From Edaphobacter bradus (GTDB lineage: Bacteria > Acidobacteriota > Terriglobia > Terriglobales > Acidobacteriaceae): DNA of 64,000 nucleotides. The notes beneath the pieces were generated by a model, which was not told the DNA's origin, did not search any database, and was given only the letters and a program-made list of their open reading frames with translations. Numbering within the stretch: the first letter of the stretch is position 1; each line of letters starts with the position of its first letter. Both the position numbers and the translations under genes were made by a program. Below are positions 26,703 through 36,300 of this stretch, in pieces. Location: assembly GCF_025685645.1 (NCBI RefSeq), contig NZ_JAGSYF010000003.1, positions 372,001-436,000 of the forward strand, written 5' to 3'.

Positions 26703-28183
26703 AGCAACGCGTCACTGAACTGTATCTCTGGTTCGAGCGTCGGCTCGGCCTCGGCAAACCCATGATCGATGCGGCCGAGCATCCGGTGCCTGAGAACACT
26801 TCGAGCTGGTGGTACGTCTTTGGCAGTGCGGCGACAGTGCTCTTTGTGCTTCAGGTCGTGACGGGAGTACTGCTCGCGCTCGTTTATGCGCCTTCGGCCG
26901 GCAATGCATGGAGCAGCCTCGAGTTCCTCGATCACAACGTGAAGCTGGGATGGTTCCTGCGCGCGCTGCATGGCTGGGGCTCCGATTTCATGATCGCCGT
27001 CGTCGTAATCCACATGGCGCAGGTCTTTTTCTTTGGGGCATTCAAGTTCCCGCGCGAATTGACGTGGATCATCGGCGTCTGTCTGCTGCTGCTTACGCTG
27101 GGGATGGCGTTCACCGGGCAGGTTCTGCGTTTCGATGCGGATGCTTACTGGGGTCTCGGAATCGGGGCCTCCATTATCAGCCGCGTGCCAGTTATCGGCG
27201 GGGCACTCGTCGACATATTGCTGGGAGGCCCGATTATCGCAGGTCCAACGCTCAGTCGCTTTTTTGCCATGCATGTCTTCGTCATTCCGGGGATACTGCT
27301 GGCACTGGTCGGCCTGCACGTCTGGATGGTCCTTCGTCTTGGCATCAATGATTGGCCGATGCCCGGGCGCATCGTTCGCAGAAGCACGTACATTCGCGAG
27401 TATCACGAACTCACGCACCAGACCGGAATCCCCTTCGTGCCTGACGCCGCCTGGAAGGACGCTATCTTTTCCGCGGCCATCATGCTGGCGGTTATCGCGT
27501 GCGCTCTTCTCTTCGGCCCCTTCGGCCCCACGGGACAGCCGGATCCGACCATTATCGAAACCGCGCCCAAGCCTGACTTCGCGTTTCTTTGGATCTATGC
27601 GGTGCTTGCGTATCTGCCGCCAAACCTGGAAACCCCTTTCATGCTTATCGCCCCGGTCCTCGGCATTGGTGCAATGCTGCTGCTTCCACTGGTCGCGGGA
27701 GAGGGGGAGAAGCATTGGTCACGCCGACCCGTCGCAGTCCTGATGTTGACGGTCATCGCAGTGATGCTGGGAATCTTTACGCGCCTCGGCACCTACACGC
27801 CGTGGAGCCCAATCATGACGGCGTGGGCCAGTGACCCGATTCCGGCGGTTTACCTCCACGATCGAACTCCACTCGAGAGACAGGGCGCGCTCGTCTTCCA
27901 AAACAAGCAATGCCGCAACTGTCATTCCATTGGGGGAGCCGGAGGTTTGCGCGGACCTGCACTGGATAACCTCGCGAACCAAATGACGGAAGATCAGATT
28001 ATTCGGCAGGTACTCCAGGGCGGCGGCAATATGCCGGCCTATGGCAATGCACTCAACCCCGCAGAGACCACGGCTCTGGTTCGTTTCCTCACCACGCTGC
28101 GGGGAAACAATCTTCCCGCCGCTGTCGACGCATCACGGCAGATGGTTCTTTCCGGTGAAAAAGCAACACCCAAGGGGCATTAG
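26690..28183 (+). CDS. cytochrome b with C-terminal fused cytochrome c domain
   Basis: Quinol-oxidising membrane subunit. The first four helices carry bis-histidine haem ligands H94 and H108, then H195 and H210; the 14-residue gap in the second pair is the b6-type spacing. KPDFAFLWIY sits where the quinol-site PEWY motif is normally found. After about eight helices, residues 395-480 form a cytochrome c domain with CRNCH at 408-412. The fusion therefore combines cytochrome b6, subunit IV and a c-type domain in one chain of 497 residues. ATG 26690 lies inside the Rieske gene; a GTG at 26681 is an alternative. No separate cytochrome c1 gene is present. Confidence 0.92.
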   Translation: MPRMKQRVTELYLWFERRLGLGKPMIDAAEHPVPENTSSWWYVFGSAATVLFVLQVVTGVLLALVYAPSAGNAWSSLEFLDHNVKLGWFLRALHGWGSDFMIAVVVIHMAQVFFFGAFKFPRELTWIIGVCLLLLTLGMAFTGQVLRFDADAYWGLGIGASIISRVPVIGGALVDILLGGPIIAGPTLSRFFAMHVFVIPGILLALVGLHVWMVLRLGINDWPMPGRIVRRSTYIREYHELTHQTGIPFVPDAAWKDAIFSAAIMLAVIACALLFGPFGPTGQPDPTIIETAPKPDFAFLWIYAVLAYLPPNLETPFMLIAPVLGIGAMLLLPLVAGEGEKHWSRRPVAVLMLTVIAVMLGIFTRLGTYTPWSPIMTAWASDPIPAVYLHDRTPLERQGALVFQNKQCRNCHSIGGAGGLRGPALDNLANQMTEDQIIRQVLQGGGNMPAYGNALNPAETTALVRFLTTLRGNNLPAAVDASRQMVLSGEKATPKGH

Positions 28184-28201
28184 TGCATATACCCTACCCT
28201 C

Positions 28202-29044
28202 ATGCCACCTGAGTTTCGGGCGGTCTTTGAAGATTGGTCGCCGCCTCTCCTCCTTACCGGAAGCCTACTCCTCTGCGGCATAGTCTACGCGAGAGGCTTT
28301 CTTGCGATTCGAAAGACGCGCGCGTCCCAGTTTCCCATCTGGCGGCTGGGGGCATTTTTCCTGGGGCTTGTTACCATCGGGATTGCAATCGCGTCACCGC
28401 TTGACGGATTCGCGGATGTGTCGCTGAGCGCCCACATGGTGGAGCATCTCCTCCTGATGTCGTTCGCTCCACCGCTTCTACTTCTCGGAAACCCCATCGT
28501 CCCGACGCTCCGCGGACTGCCTCAATCAGTGATGGTCCGACTCTTCGGGCCGTTGATGCGCTCTAGATTGCTTCGGGATTTAGGCCACTTACTGATCTCT
28601 CCGCTCGTTGCATGGCTCGCGATGAACCTCGCCTTTCTTGGCTGGCATGTGCCGGCGGCCTATGACTTCGCCCTCGATAACGAGCATTGGCATGAGGTCG
28701 AGCACCTGTGTTTTGTGGGAACCTCAATTCTGTTCTGGTGGCCCCTTATTCGACCGTGGCCCATGAGACAAAACTACTCACGCTGGCTGCTGCTGTTCTA
28801 CCTGGTCATGGCTGATATCGTGAACACCGCGCTTTCGGCGTTTCTCGCCTTCTGCGACCGGCCAGTGTACGCGTACTACCTGCGCACACCGAATCCCTTC
28901 CACATCTCTCCCCTCTCAGACCAGCGCGCGGGCGCGGTTGTGATGTGGGTTATCGGATCATTGATCTTTCTTGTGCCTGCCGTGTTCATCACGTTCGGAC
29001 TTCTGCGGCACAATAAGCAGTCAGTGTTCGCCTCTTCAAATTGA
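28202..29044 (+). CDS. ctaG: CtaG-type cytochrome c oxidase assembly protein
   Basis: Membrane protein of 280 residues with about seven helices, matching the caa3_CtaG family needed for assembly of caa3 oxidases in Bacillus. Family-like segments are SAHMVEHLLLMSFAPPLLLL, WHVPAAYDFALDNEHWHEVEH and SFLFWWP-like LFWWPLIRP. It closes the respiratory operon, 18 bases after the cytochrome b gene, and converges on the amidohydrolase with only four bases between the two stop codons, leaving no room for a terminator. Confidence 0.9.
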   Translation: MPPEFRAVFEDWSPPLLLTGSLLLCGIVYARGFLAIRKTRASQFPIWRLGAFFLGLVTIGIAIASPLDGFADVSLSAHMVEHLLLMSFAPPLLLLGNPIVPTLRGLPQSVMVRLFGPLMRSRLLRDLGHLLISPLVAWLAMNLAFLGWHVPAAYDFALDNEHWHEVEHLCFVGTSILFWWPLIRPWPMRQNYSRWLLLFYLVMADIVNTALSAFLAFCDRPVYAYYLRTPNPFHISPLSDQRAGAVVMWVIGSLIFLVPAVFITFGLLRHNKQSVFASSN

Positions 29045-29048
29045 ATCG

Positions 29049-29891
29049 TCAAAGTCCATACACCTGCGTCGCAGTGCGGTGCCGAATGGCTTCCGCTTCC
29101 TCGTCGCTGAGGTCAACGAGCCAGCTCGCTACGACACCTAACCAACGCTCATAGCTGCTCGCCAGCATGAGAACAGGCCAGTCGGAGCCAAACATGAGCC
29201 GTGCAGGACCAAAAGCGTTCAACACGACATCAAAGTACGGCTTCAACTGATCGGCGCTCCAGGAACTCCAGTCTGCCTCAGTTGCCATCCCGGAGATCTT
29301 ACAAAGGACGTTCTCCCGCTCCGCCAGAGCACGAATGTCTCTGGCCCATTCGTCGATCTCCCCTTTGGCAATCTCCGGCTTCGCAATGTGATCCATGATG
29401 AATATCTGATTCGGGTGGCGATCGACGAATGTGATGGTTTGCGGAAGATGCCGCGCGAAGACGAGGAGGTCATAGCGCAGGTTGTAGCGCTTGAGTTGAT
29501 TTACGCCATCATTGAAGTCTTCGCGGAGCATGTAATAAGGGTCGGGTTCGTCTTGCAGGATGTGACGCACGCCTTTGAAGAGGGCGTCCTGTGCGAAACG
29601 CCCAAGATGCATTTCGACGTCGCGGTCAATCAAGGGCACCCAGCCCACCACGCCTCGGATCAGCGCGCTATTTCGGGCGGCCTCGATGAGGAATTCGGTC
29701 TCCTCCATCCGCTGCCGAGCCTGTACAGCGATGGCCGCTTTGACACCGCCGCGACTCGCAACCTGCTCGAGATCACCGGCCAGAAAGTCTCGGCGAAGCG
29801 TTGCCATCCTCTCGGACATCCAAGGATATTCTTGTTCGTTGTATTGCCAGAGATGGTGGTGGGTATCGATCCAATGATCTCGCATCGTCAT
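29049..29891 (-). CDS. amidohydrolase-2 family lactonase (L-fucono-1,5-lactonase-like)
   Basis: TIM-barrel metal-dependent hydrolase (COG3618 group) of 280 residues. The N-terminal motif is WIDTHHHLWQY (H11, H13), and FIMDHIAKPEI, KISGMATEADW and LMFGSDWPVL follow at the conserved barrel positions. The closest functional group by pattern is the L-fuconolactone / L-rhamnonolactone hydrolases, which give the sugar acid used by the dehydratase encoded at 10213. The two genes are 17 kb apart and not co-transcribed, so pathway membership is an inference. 2-pyrone-4,6-dicarboxylate lactonase is the main alternative. Single-gene unit. Confidence 0.8.
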   Translation of the reverse strand: MTMRDHWIDTHHHLWQYNEQEYPWMSERMATLRRDFLAGDLEQVASRGGVKAAIAVQARQRMEETEFLIEAARNSALIRGVVGWVPLIDRDVEMHLGRFAQDALFKGVRHILQDEPDPYYMLREDFNDGVNQLKRYNLRYDLLVFARHLPQTITFVDRHPNQIFIMDHIAKPEIAKGEIDEWARDIRALAERENVLCKISGMATEADWSSWSADQLKPYFDVVLNAFGPARLMFGSDWPVLMLASSYERWLGVVASWLVDLSDEEAEAIRHRTATQVYGL

Positions 29892-30101
29892 TTGTTCTTA
29901 GCAACGCTATGTGGTCCAGATTTTGATCTTTGAAGCACGACACTTTTGCATGATGCGTGATTTCCTCGAATATGTCACCCTTGCTTTACAGATTTCGGAT
30001 GCCATAAAACCAGAGAGCCACCAGAGATACTATCTGTCCGATATCCTGCTCATTGATGGGCACCGTTAACATTTGCCGGCAAAGGGATCAGAAGATCGCC
30101 C
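29892..30101. promoter_or_regulatory. divergent promoter region, lactonase and L,D-transpeptidase
   Basis: About 210 bases between two divergent starts, more AT-rich than the flanking genes. Promoters for both genes should be here; no certain motif was identified. Confidence 0.35.
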
Positions 30102-30194
30102 TTGGACAATCTAAAAGAACGAGTGAATGACCTTTCAGGTCAGTTCATTGGCCCTCTACTAGCCCTGGTAACGGAGCAGGGTAGAATATGGCGT

Positions 30195-30710
30195 GTGAAG
30201 ATCACGAAGCTGGCCGTTCTCGCGTTTTTTACACTCGCAGTCTTTTCCTCGCCGGCGCTTTCAGCAAGCGACGCTCCCTTGCGAGCGTCTGCCATTGCCG
30301 ACAAGGTGCTTGTGCTGAAGGGGGAAAGGAAGCTTCTGTTGATCAAGGGCGACGAAGTGTTGAAAACATATAGCGTCTCGCTCGGAGGAAGCCCGGTCGG
30401 CCCCAAGACCAGGCAAGGTGATAGCAGGACGCCTGAAGGCAAATATTTACTTGATCGGCATAACGCGAAAAGCCAGTTTCATAGGTCCATCCACATCTCT
30501 TATCCAAACGCAGAAGATCTGGCACGCGCGAGACAACTGGGCGTACCGCCCGGTGGGGACCTGTTCATCCATGGGCTGCCGAATGACTTCGATGGGCCGA
30601 GTCAGCAACTGGGCGATTGGACCGATGGCTGCATCGCGGTGACCAATGCAGAGATGGACGAGATCTGGCGAGCGGTGGCAGACGGCACGCCGATCGAGAT
30701 CAAACCGTAG
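30195..30710 (+). CDS. small YkuD-type L,D-transpeptidase family protein
   Basis: Periplasmic protein with a single YkuD domain, expected to crosslink or edit peptidoglycan through 3-3 bonds. The chosen GTG at 30195 yields a clear signal peptide (KITKLAVLAFFTLAVFSS) and 171 residues; an in-frame TTG at 30102 would add 31 residues in front of it. Catalytic-region motifs are FIHGLPND and WTDGCIAVTN, with the nucleophilic cysteine. In the usual SxGC motif the serine is replaced here by Thr-Asp. TPEGKYLLDR is also family-like. It is convergent with a second, larger L,D-transpeptidase. Confidence 0.85.
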   Translation: MKITKLAVLAFFTLAVFSSPALSASDAPLRASAIADKVLVLKGERKLLLIKGDEVLKTYSVSLGGSPVGPKTRQGDSRTPEGKYLLDRHNAKSQFHRSIHISYPNAEDLARARQLGVPPGGDLFIHGLPNDFDGPSQQLGDWTDGCIAVTNAEMDEIWRAVADGTPIEIKP

Positions 30711-30768
30711 TCGCGCCCACCTGCGATAGCCGCCCCTCTAACTTTTTTATTGTCCCGCTTGATTTTCT

Positions 30769-32490
30769 TTATTTGGGATACGGGTAGCCCTTGGCCAACT
30801 CCTCCTCGAGCGTCGCATCGTGTCCATAAATATCGTGAAAGAAGTGAATGTCTCCGTTCTCCTCTACGACAGCAGTTTCGTAAACGATCAAGACCGGAAT
30901 AGGTGAGGCAAGATTTACTCTTACGTTATCTCGGCCCTCATGCATGGCGTGCTCAACTCGTTCCAGATCCCAACCGGGCGTGTTGCGCAGGAGCCACGCG
31001 GCGAGCTTGTCCGGTTCCTGCGCGTGGATGCACCCATGGCTGACCGCCCGTTTTCTCTTTTCAGAGAACATGTCCACGCTCTCCGGCGTATCGTGGATAT
31101 AGACGTGGTGTTCGTTTGGAAAGATGAATTTAACCAGTCCCAGCGCATTCTCGGGACCGGGTGGCTGCCGCACGGTCAACTTTCCTGATCGCACCTGCTG
31201 CAACATCGCAGGTGTGACGTCCCCGGACCTGAAGACCTGCCCGCTCGCGCTGACCAGCTCCAGGCCATTTTCCTCCAGAGAGGGATCCTCTTTTAGCTCG
31301 GGGATGATTTCATTGCGCAGGATTTTTGGCGGAGGGTTCCAGTAAGGACGGAAGACGATGTACTGGATGTTGTTTTCGAATATGGGAGTTTGAAAATCGT
31401 ACTCCTCGCCCACATTCACGTTCATGGTGAGACCGAGTTGATTTCCTTCCTTGAAACCGTAGAGACGGAATTCTGGAACATTGACTGCAATCGGCGGCTG
31501 TTTGAACTCGTAAGGCAACCAACGGTATCTTTCCAGCCCCAGGCGCATCTGCTCAAGACGATCACTTAGCGGCACATTCATCTCAGCAATGGTTTTGGAG
31601 TCGAGTTCGCCGGTCGGGCGTAGTCCATGACGCCCTTGGAAGCGCTTGACCGCATCAGCCAGGGCTGGCTCATAAATCTTCGAGTCAGGCGGAATCGTGA
31701 CGCTATCCGGCAGATCGCCCACCAATCGCAATAGGCTAGTCAGGCGTCTCGTGCCCTCGTACTGCCCGCCCGGAGGCAGTAGTATCGGGTTGGACAGTTT
31801 CTCCCCATCATCACTTTTCGCCAATTCCATGTAGTGCTGCAAAGCGTCGCGTAGTCGCTGGTAGCCTGCGAAAGGCGGCCCGACCCCGGCCAGTTCCGAA
31901 CGTAGGTCGGAGCCGTTGACCAGACGTTGGCGGACAAAGTGGGGCAAGTCGAGTTTCTTGTGAGAGACGTCAAACTCAAAACCCAGATGCTGCGGGTTGA
32001 TTCTTCCAACGTGGAGGTCGGAAAGATAACGCATGGCGCAGACGGTGAGGGCGGCATCGAAGCGTGCTTGATCAGCGTCGTTATGCGTTTCCTTCAGCGA
32101 TGTCAGGCGATCGGCCCAGCGCGAGGCGTCGTAATCTTCGGCCCGAAGGCCCTCCCGATCGGCGTCCTGCAGTATCTTGATCAGTTCGACGGCCTGCGGA
32201 GTAGGCTCGCCGTCGCGGACCCACGCCAGCTCGTATCCCGAAGGGCGGTAAAAGTTGGTGAGGTGCAACCGGTAGTCGGAGAGGTTGGGCCAACGAAGAT
32301 CTTCAAGGCGACCCGAAGCGACGATCGCACTCAACCGGGTAGCTGCACCCTTTGGCTTCTTTGTGGAGCTGGCTTGGGCGCTGGTCGCAGCCGACGAACT
32401 CTTCGCGACCTGCGCGGCGGTTGGCACGCTGAGCAACGTTGCGGCGACAAGAAGCAGAATGGCGATCTGAAGCTGTCGTCTGGAACGCAC
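30769..32490 (-). CDS. YcbB/LdtD-type L,D-transpeptidase with peptidoglycan-binding domain
   Basis: Exported murein L,D-transpeptidase of 573 residues. A signal peptide (about 1-27) precedes a scaffold domain. A PG_binding_1 repeat includes DAVKRFQGRHGLRPTGELDS. The YkuD catalytic domain (about 345-520) has VYIHDTPE and the active-site box RAVSHGCIHAQ. The layout and length match E. coli LdtD (YcbB). It forms 3-3 crosslinks that can bypass penicillin-binding proteins. The gene is monocistronic and tail-to-tail with the small YkuD protein, 58 bases apart. Confidence 0.93.
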   Translation of the reverse strand: MRSRRQLQIAILLLVAATLLSVPTAAQVAKSSSAATSAQASSTKKPKGAATRLSAIVASGRLEDLRWPNLSDYRLHLTNFYRPSGYELAWVRDGEPTPQAVELIKILQDADREGLRAEDYDASRWADRLTSLKETHNDADQARFDAALTVCAMRYLSDLHVGRINPQHLGFEFDVSHKKLDLPHFVRQRLVNGSDLRSELAGVGPPFAGYQRLRDALQHYMELAKSDDGEKLSNPILLPPGGQYEGTRRLTSLLRLVGDLPDSVTIPPDSKIYEPALADAVKRFQGRHGLRPTGELDSKTIAEMNVPLSDRLEQMRLGLERYRWLPYEFKQPPIAVNVPEFRLYGFKEGNQLGLTMNVNVGEEYDFQTPIFENNIQYIVFRPYWNPPPKILRNEIIPELKEDPSLEENGLELVSASGQVFRSGDVTPAMLQQVRSGKLTVRQPPGPENALGLVKFIFPNEHHVYIHDTPESVDMFSEKRKRAVSHGCIHAQEPDKLAAWLLRNTPGWDLERVEHAMHEGRDNVRVNLASPIPVLIVYETAVVEENGDIHFFHDIYGHDATLEEELAKGYPYPK

Positions 32491-33381
32491 AAGTCACTCC
32501 TCGGAAAGCTGCAGCTTCCTGTTTAGAGAAGAACTTCTAAGCAATTCGCGGGCCCGCAGGCCATCATAACAATACCCGCGCTTCCGCGCCCTTACGGCCC
32601 GTCAGGGTCACGTATTGTTCCAACAATTTATCTCGCAAGCTCAATTGCAATTCAATTGTCCTAGCCTGGGCTTTGCTCACGCAAGCCGGGTTCGTGACCT
32701 GTGGAATCACATTCAACTGGGCAGCCTTGGCCAGGGCTTCAACACGACGATTCTTGGCCACGGCGTGCGACTGCTGAAGGGCAGGGGCGAGGGGCATGCT
32801 CCGACGGTCGAATCGCAGAGCTATGAAGCGGAGGCAGCCACGCTGCACGGCACAGCACAGCAGTGATTGCCGCTTGTCCGGCCTGCTCGGGTCTGACTGA
32901 GAGGAAAGTCAGCGACCGCGCGTTTGGCGTGGTCGGCGACGAATCGCACATCCCCAAGTTGGGGACACCTCCCTTTCAGAAAAAAGTCGTGGACATTCTT
33001 TCTAATTGTTCGTTAGTATTCCCTTCGTAGTGGACAAATAGGGCAAGCAATTGCCAGGCGCGCCAATGCCGATTTCCGTCGGGGCAAGCGACGCCTCCTT
33101 GTTTATTGGAGAGTGGAAAGCTGATGACGGAGATGCTTCATATATCAATGAGCGAAGGTTGCCGGGGGTTCTTGGCCACACTAGATGCACGTTTCGCCGT
33201 AAGAGCATTGCCGCAAGATGACGGATGTGCCGTGTCACTCGCTTGGTGCTGTTGCTCCGCTCGTCGCGGCTTGCGGGCGGGAAGAGACTGGATGAAGCGC
33301 TTCATTCTGACTGGTTGAGACGATATCGCAGGGTTTATTCACTTGGGAACTTAACAAAACTATTTCTTGAGAGGCAATCCT
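32491..33381. other. non-coding region upstream of the first Oar-like receptor
   Basis: About 890 bases without a convincing gene. Short open frames on both strands at 32564-32866 lack ribosome sites and recognisable homology, and may be degraded coding DNA. The last ~250 bases should hold the promoter of the receptor gene; GAGGCAATCCT just before 33382 is its ribosome site. Confidence 0.5.
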
Positions 33382-36300
33382 ATGAAGCGTTCTTGTTTGT
33401 TAATAATCGCGCTTTTCCTGCTGGTCTCCCTACCGGGTATAGCGCAAACCGTTACTGGTGCCATTCGTGGCATCATCACCGATCCCACTGGGGCCATTGT
33501 TCCCAAAGCAACTGTTACCGCAGTCAATGTGGCAACAGGCGTCGCGACGGTAGCACAGACAAACCAGGCCGGAGAATACGCGATCCGGTTCCTGCAAATT
33601 GGACAATATAAACTGGCCGTTGAAGCGCCAGGTTTTACTACCGCCAAGTATGGTCCGTTCTCTCTTGAAATCGACCAGACCGCGAAGATCGACATCCCGC
33701 TGAAGGTAGGTGCTACAACCACAACTGTGGAGGTATCTGATCAGTTGCAGCCGATCTTGAACACAGAAGGCGCAACTCTCGGCGAAACTTTTACTGAAAA
33801 TACGATCAACAGTATTCCGCTAAATGGTCGAGATTTTAGCCAATTAACGGTATTTACACCTGGAGCTGTTGCACCCGGTTTCAGTTCCTTCGGAATGAGC
33901 GATTCAACCGAGCGCGCTGTGGATGCAAACACCGAAGTTTCTGTAAATGGCAATCGCCAGCAGTCAAATAACTACCTGCTTGACGGACAGGAAATCAATG
34001 AAAATATTAACAACACAATTGGGTACAACCCCAGCCCTGACGCATTGGCACAGATACGTGTCATCGCCTCGAATGCGAACGCTGAATTCGGCAACGTGAA
34101 CGGTGGCACCGTTCTGGCAGTCATGAAGAGTGGCGGCAACCAGTTTCATGGCAGCATCTTTGCATTTCTAAAAAATTACAATCTCGATGCGAATAGCTGG
34201 AGCAACGATAACAATGTGATTCCAGTCCCCAAGAATTCATATACAGCTACACAGTTTGGGGGCACCTTTGGCGGTCCGATCATCAAAGACAAGCTGTTCT
34301 TCTTTATGGACTATGAAGGATTCCGTTATCACGGAGCTGGTCTGACGACAGCCAGCGTAGCTCCTGCAGCCTTTCGCACAGGAGACCTGTCGTCCCTCAT
34401 AAGTACCCTTGGGATCCAACTCTACGATACCCAGACGATTGATCCAATAACGGGCCAACCGAAAGCATATGCAAACAATAAGCTCACGATCACAAATCCT
34501 GTCGCTCTCTACCTGTTTAGTCACCCCAACGCTTACCCGCTGCCCAATCATCCAACGAGCGACCCACTTGGAATCTACAACAACTTCATTGGACCATCGG
34601 GTAGTTTCGCCAGGAATGATCAAGGGGACGTGAAGATCGATTGGCACCTGCATGCTAACGATGCGTTCTCCTTCCGGTATTCCCAGGCATACGCACAGGA
34701 TGGTCAAACAGCTGATCCACTTCCTGTCCAATTTCCGATCGCAAACAACTATCCAGACCATTTTTTCAATTCCAACTGGGTTCACACGTTCTCCTCGGCA
34801 ATTGTGAATTCTTTTACAGCTAACTATGGACGCATTCGCTTCAATAACGGCGTTTCAACCGACCCTAGCGGCATCTTCGGGCTGACAGGGAATCAACGCG
34901 TAGGAATTCCCGGCAATCCGCAACAGACTGCGGGTTTCAGTGCACAAAACTTCAACGGTACCGGAGGCACTGGCTTCCCGAGTGGCTTTGGCACAAACCC
35001 CTCTCCGGAAATCTTCATCGACAACGTCTTCGGATATTCCGACAGCCTTACTTGGCAGAAGGGGCGGCACCTCATGAAGTTCGGTGCCGAATTTATTCGC
35101 TACCAGCAAAACAGCTTCTACCCCGGTAACGACGGAGAGTTGGGTGCATTCAACTATACGGGCGGCTATACCGCCAACCCGTATGCGACTAACAGCACGC
35201 TTTATCCCTTCGCCGACTTCCTGCTAGACCGAGTTCAGGATGTCCAGATCGGTGCCGTGACTGGAAGAACCGGACAACGCCAATGGAGAGACGGCATCTT
35301 TGCTCAGGACGATTTCAAAGTGAGGCCGAATCTCACCTTGAATCTCGGTCTCCGCTGGGAGTTTGATCAGCCCATCTATGAAGTCAATAACAAGATGGCC
35401 AACATCAACATGCAGACAAAGCAGATTGAGCATGCTGGTGTTGGCGGAAACAGCCGCGCTCTATACGATTCCACCTATACTCAGTTTCAACCGCGAGTGG
35501 GTTTTGCCTATCAGCCAATGACGCGGGTGGTGCTCCGTGGCGGCTACGGAATATCAAGTTACCTCGAGGGCACGGGCGCAAATCTGCGGCTGACCCAAAA
35601 CCCACCCTTCCACACGGATTTTGAACAGACCGGTCAGAATCCGAGTACCGCAGACGGCTACTCACCAGGCGTGTTCTACCAAGCATCGAATGGGTTCCCG
35701 ACAAGCACTGTGCCTACCACCACGTTCTATGTATGGCCTAAAGATCTCAAGGCGGCCATTACCCAGGAATTCAGCCTGACAACTGAATATCAAATTGGAA
35801 CCTCGTCATCATTTCAGTTGGGCTATGTCGGTATCGTCGGACACCATCTTACGGATCCGTATTGGGGCAATCAACTCACGTCACCCGGTGCTACTGCTCC
35901 ATATGCCAATATTGTGGGACAGGGTGGCATCATCAAGATTACTCAGACGGAATCCGCCAGCAGCTACAACGCCTTGCAGGCTGTCTTCAGGCAGCACCTC
36001 ACTGCGGGCTTTGAGTTGACCGCTAACTATACCTACTCCCATTCGTTGACAGATGACATCGGCTTCTACGGAGTAAGCAATATTTATAGTGGCCAGTACT
36101 ATCAGCAGAACGCATACGATATGAGATCGGAGTGGGGGCCAGCTGGCATGGACACCCGCCATAATATCTCCGTCACTGGCGTGTATGACCTTCCCTTTGG
36201 CCGGGGGAAGAGGTTTGGCGCCACCTCAAATTACATAGTTGACACTGTACTCGGCGGCTGGAGGTTGAGCGGTGCCCAGGTCTATTATTCTGGATTTCCA

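Noticed and set aside
26630..27715. 361-codon minus-strand open frame over the cytochrome b gene
   Set aside because: Highly charged, low-complexity antisense translation with no fold; cytochrome b on the other strand is certain.
32564..32866. Overlapping short open frames on both strands before the first receptor
   Set aside because: Neither has a convincing start or family match; noted only as possible eroded coding DNA.
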